The translations under genes and the position numbers were made by a program. 64,000 bases of DNA from Demequina capsici (GTDB lineage Bacteria; Actinomycetota; Actinomycetes; Actinomycetales; Demequinaceae): the NCBI RefSeq assembly GCF_032102965.1, contig NZ_CP134880.1, forward strand, positions 2,232,001 to 2,296,000. Reading direction: 5' to 3'. Under the pieces are notes generated by a model. That model searched no databases, had not been told where the DNA came from, and saw only the letters and a list, made by a program, of their open reading frames with translations. Of this stretch, positions 63,860 through 64,000 are shown piece by piece (position 1 is the first letter of the stretch; every line of letters starts with the position of its first letter).

Positions 63860-64000
63860 TACGGCTCCAGCAGCGGGATGCCGTCGGGCCAGTCCGCCTG
63901 CGCGAGCACGCGCGGCAGGGTGACTCGCGCGACCGTTCCCGAACGGCCGTCGGATCCGAGAGCGACGGTGCCTCCCGCGCGCTCGACCAGCTGCTTGACG
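63860..64000 (-). CDS. C-terminal fragment, probable sensor histidine kinase
   Basis: From the window edge to the TAG at 63862-63860 there are 46 codons on the minus strand. They include VKQLVERAGGTVALGSDGRSGTVARVTLPR, which resembles the last strands of a histidine kinase ATPase domain (helix-AGGxVxLxSxxGxGTxxxVxLP). The tail ADWPDGIPLLEP follows. The kinase core is outside the window, so the class is not certain. Confidence 0.55.

Overview
This window is a high-GC (about 70 percent by eye) actinobacterial chromosome segment, most likely from the Micrococcales (Cellulomonas/Demequina-like; the genus is a guess). Marker genes support this: the fused E2-E1 2-oxoglutarate enzyme Kgd, SigR/RsrA, the mtrA-mtrB-lpqB-comF-hpf-secA block, an Rv3235-family gene, the actinobacterial mini ribosomal protein bL37, and many GTG starts with 1-4 bp ATGA/GTGA overlaps. 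I see no phage, IS element, CRISPR array or rRNA. One tRNA gene (Arg, CCG) is present.

Left part (1-5 kb): the tail of a probable low-molecular-weight phosphatase, a divergent HxlR regulator/QorB quinone reductase pair, and argS-lysA.

Rhamnose island (5-26 kb), the main accessory region. A LacI repressor faces rhaI - esterase - rhaEW - rhaB - lldD, a route from L-rhamnose to DHAP and L-lactaldehyde, then L-lactate, then pyruvate. After a nitroreductase-like gene, tRNA-Arg and a doxX gene, a minus-strand operon encodes a sugar ABC importer (no ATPase), an alpha-L-rhamnosidase (GH78), a GH43_24-like protein and a second LacI. The enzymes lack signal peptides, so imported rhamnosides are probably cut in the cytoplasm. 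Next come an aldo/keto reductase, a beta-phosphoglucomutase-like HAD and a second, stand-alone rhamnulose-1-phosphate aldolase. The three promoters carry one LacI-type operator (core TGAA-N-CG-N-TTCA), which ties the island into a single regulon.

Middle (26-47 kb): patatin-like phospholipase, VanY-like peptidase, two CNNM/CBS proteins, an ABC exporter pair, kgd plus a degenerate SGNH protein, an orphan pilT, bL37, sigR-rsrA, doxX-aroA-rsgA-hisN, and a group of envelope or regulatory genes (DUF6912, CpaE-like ATPase, SAF protein, small HTH, LSm-like protein, LysM protein, Rv3235-like).

Right part (47-64 kb): the conserved secA-hpf-comF-lpqB-mtrB-mtrA block, a membrane protein/DUF4129/DUF4350/MoxR/DUF58 operon, SpoIIM-like and RDD proteins, and the C-terminal end of a probable histidine kinase.

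The most striking signal is not a gene. Four intergenic regions carry the sequence GGAAT-N18-GTT, the recognition pattern of the thiol-stress sigma factor SigR, always with exactly 18 bases of spacer. They lie upstream of sigR itself, qorB, the nitroreductase-like gene and doxX. This predicts a local SigR regulon embedded in and around the rhamnose island.
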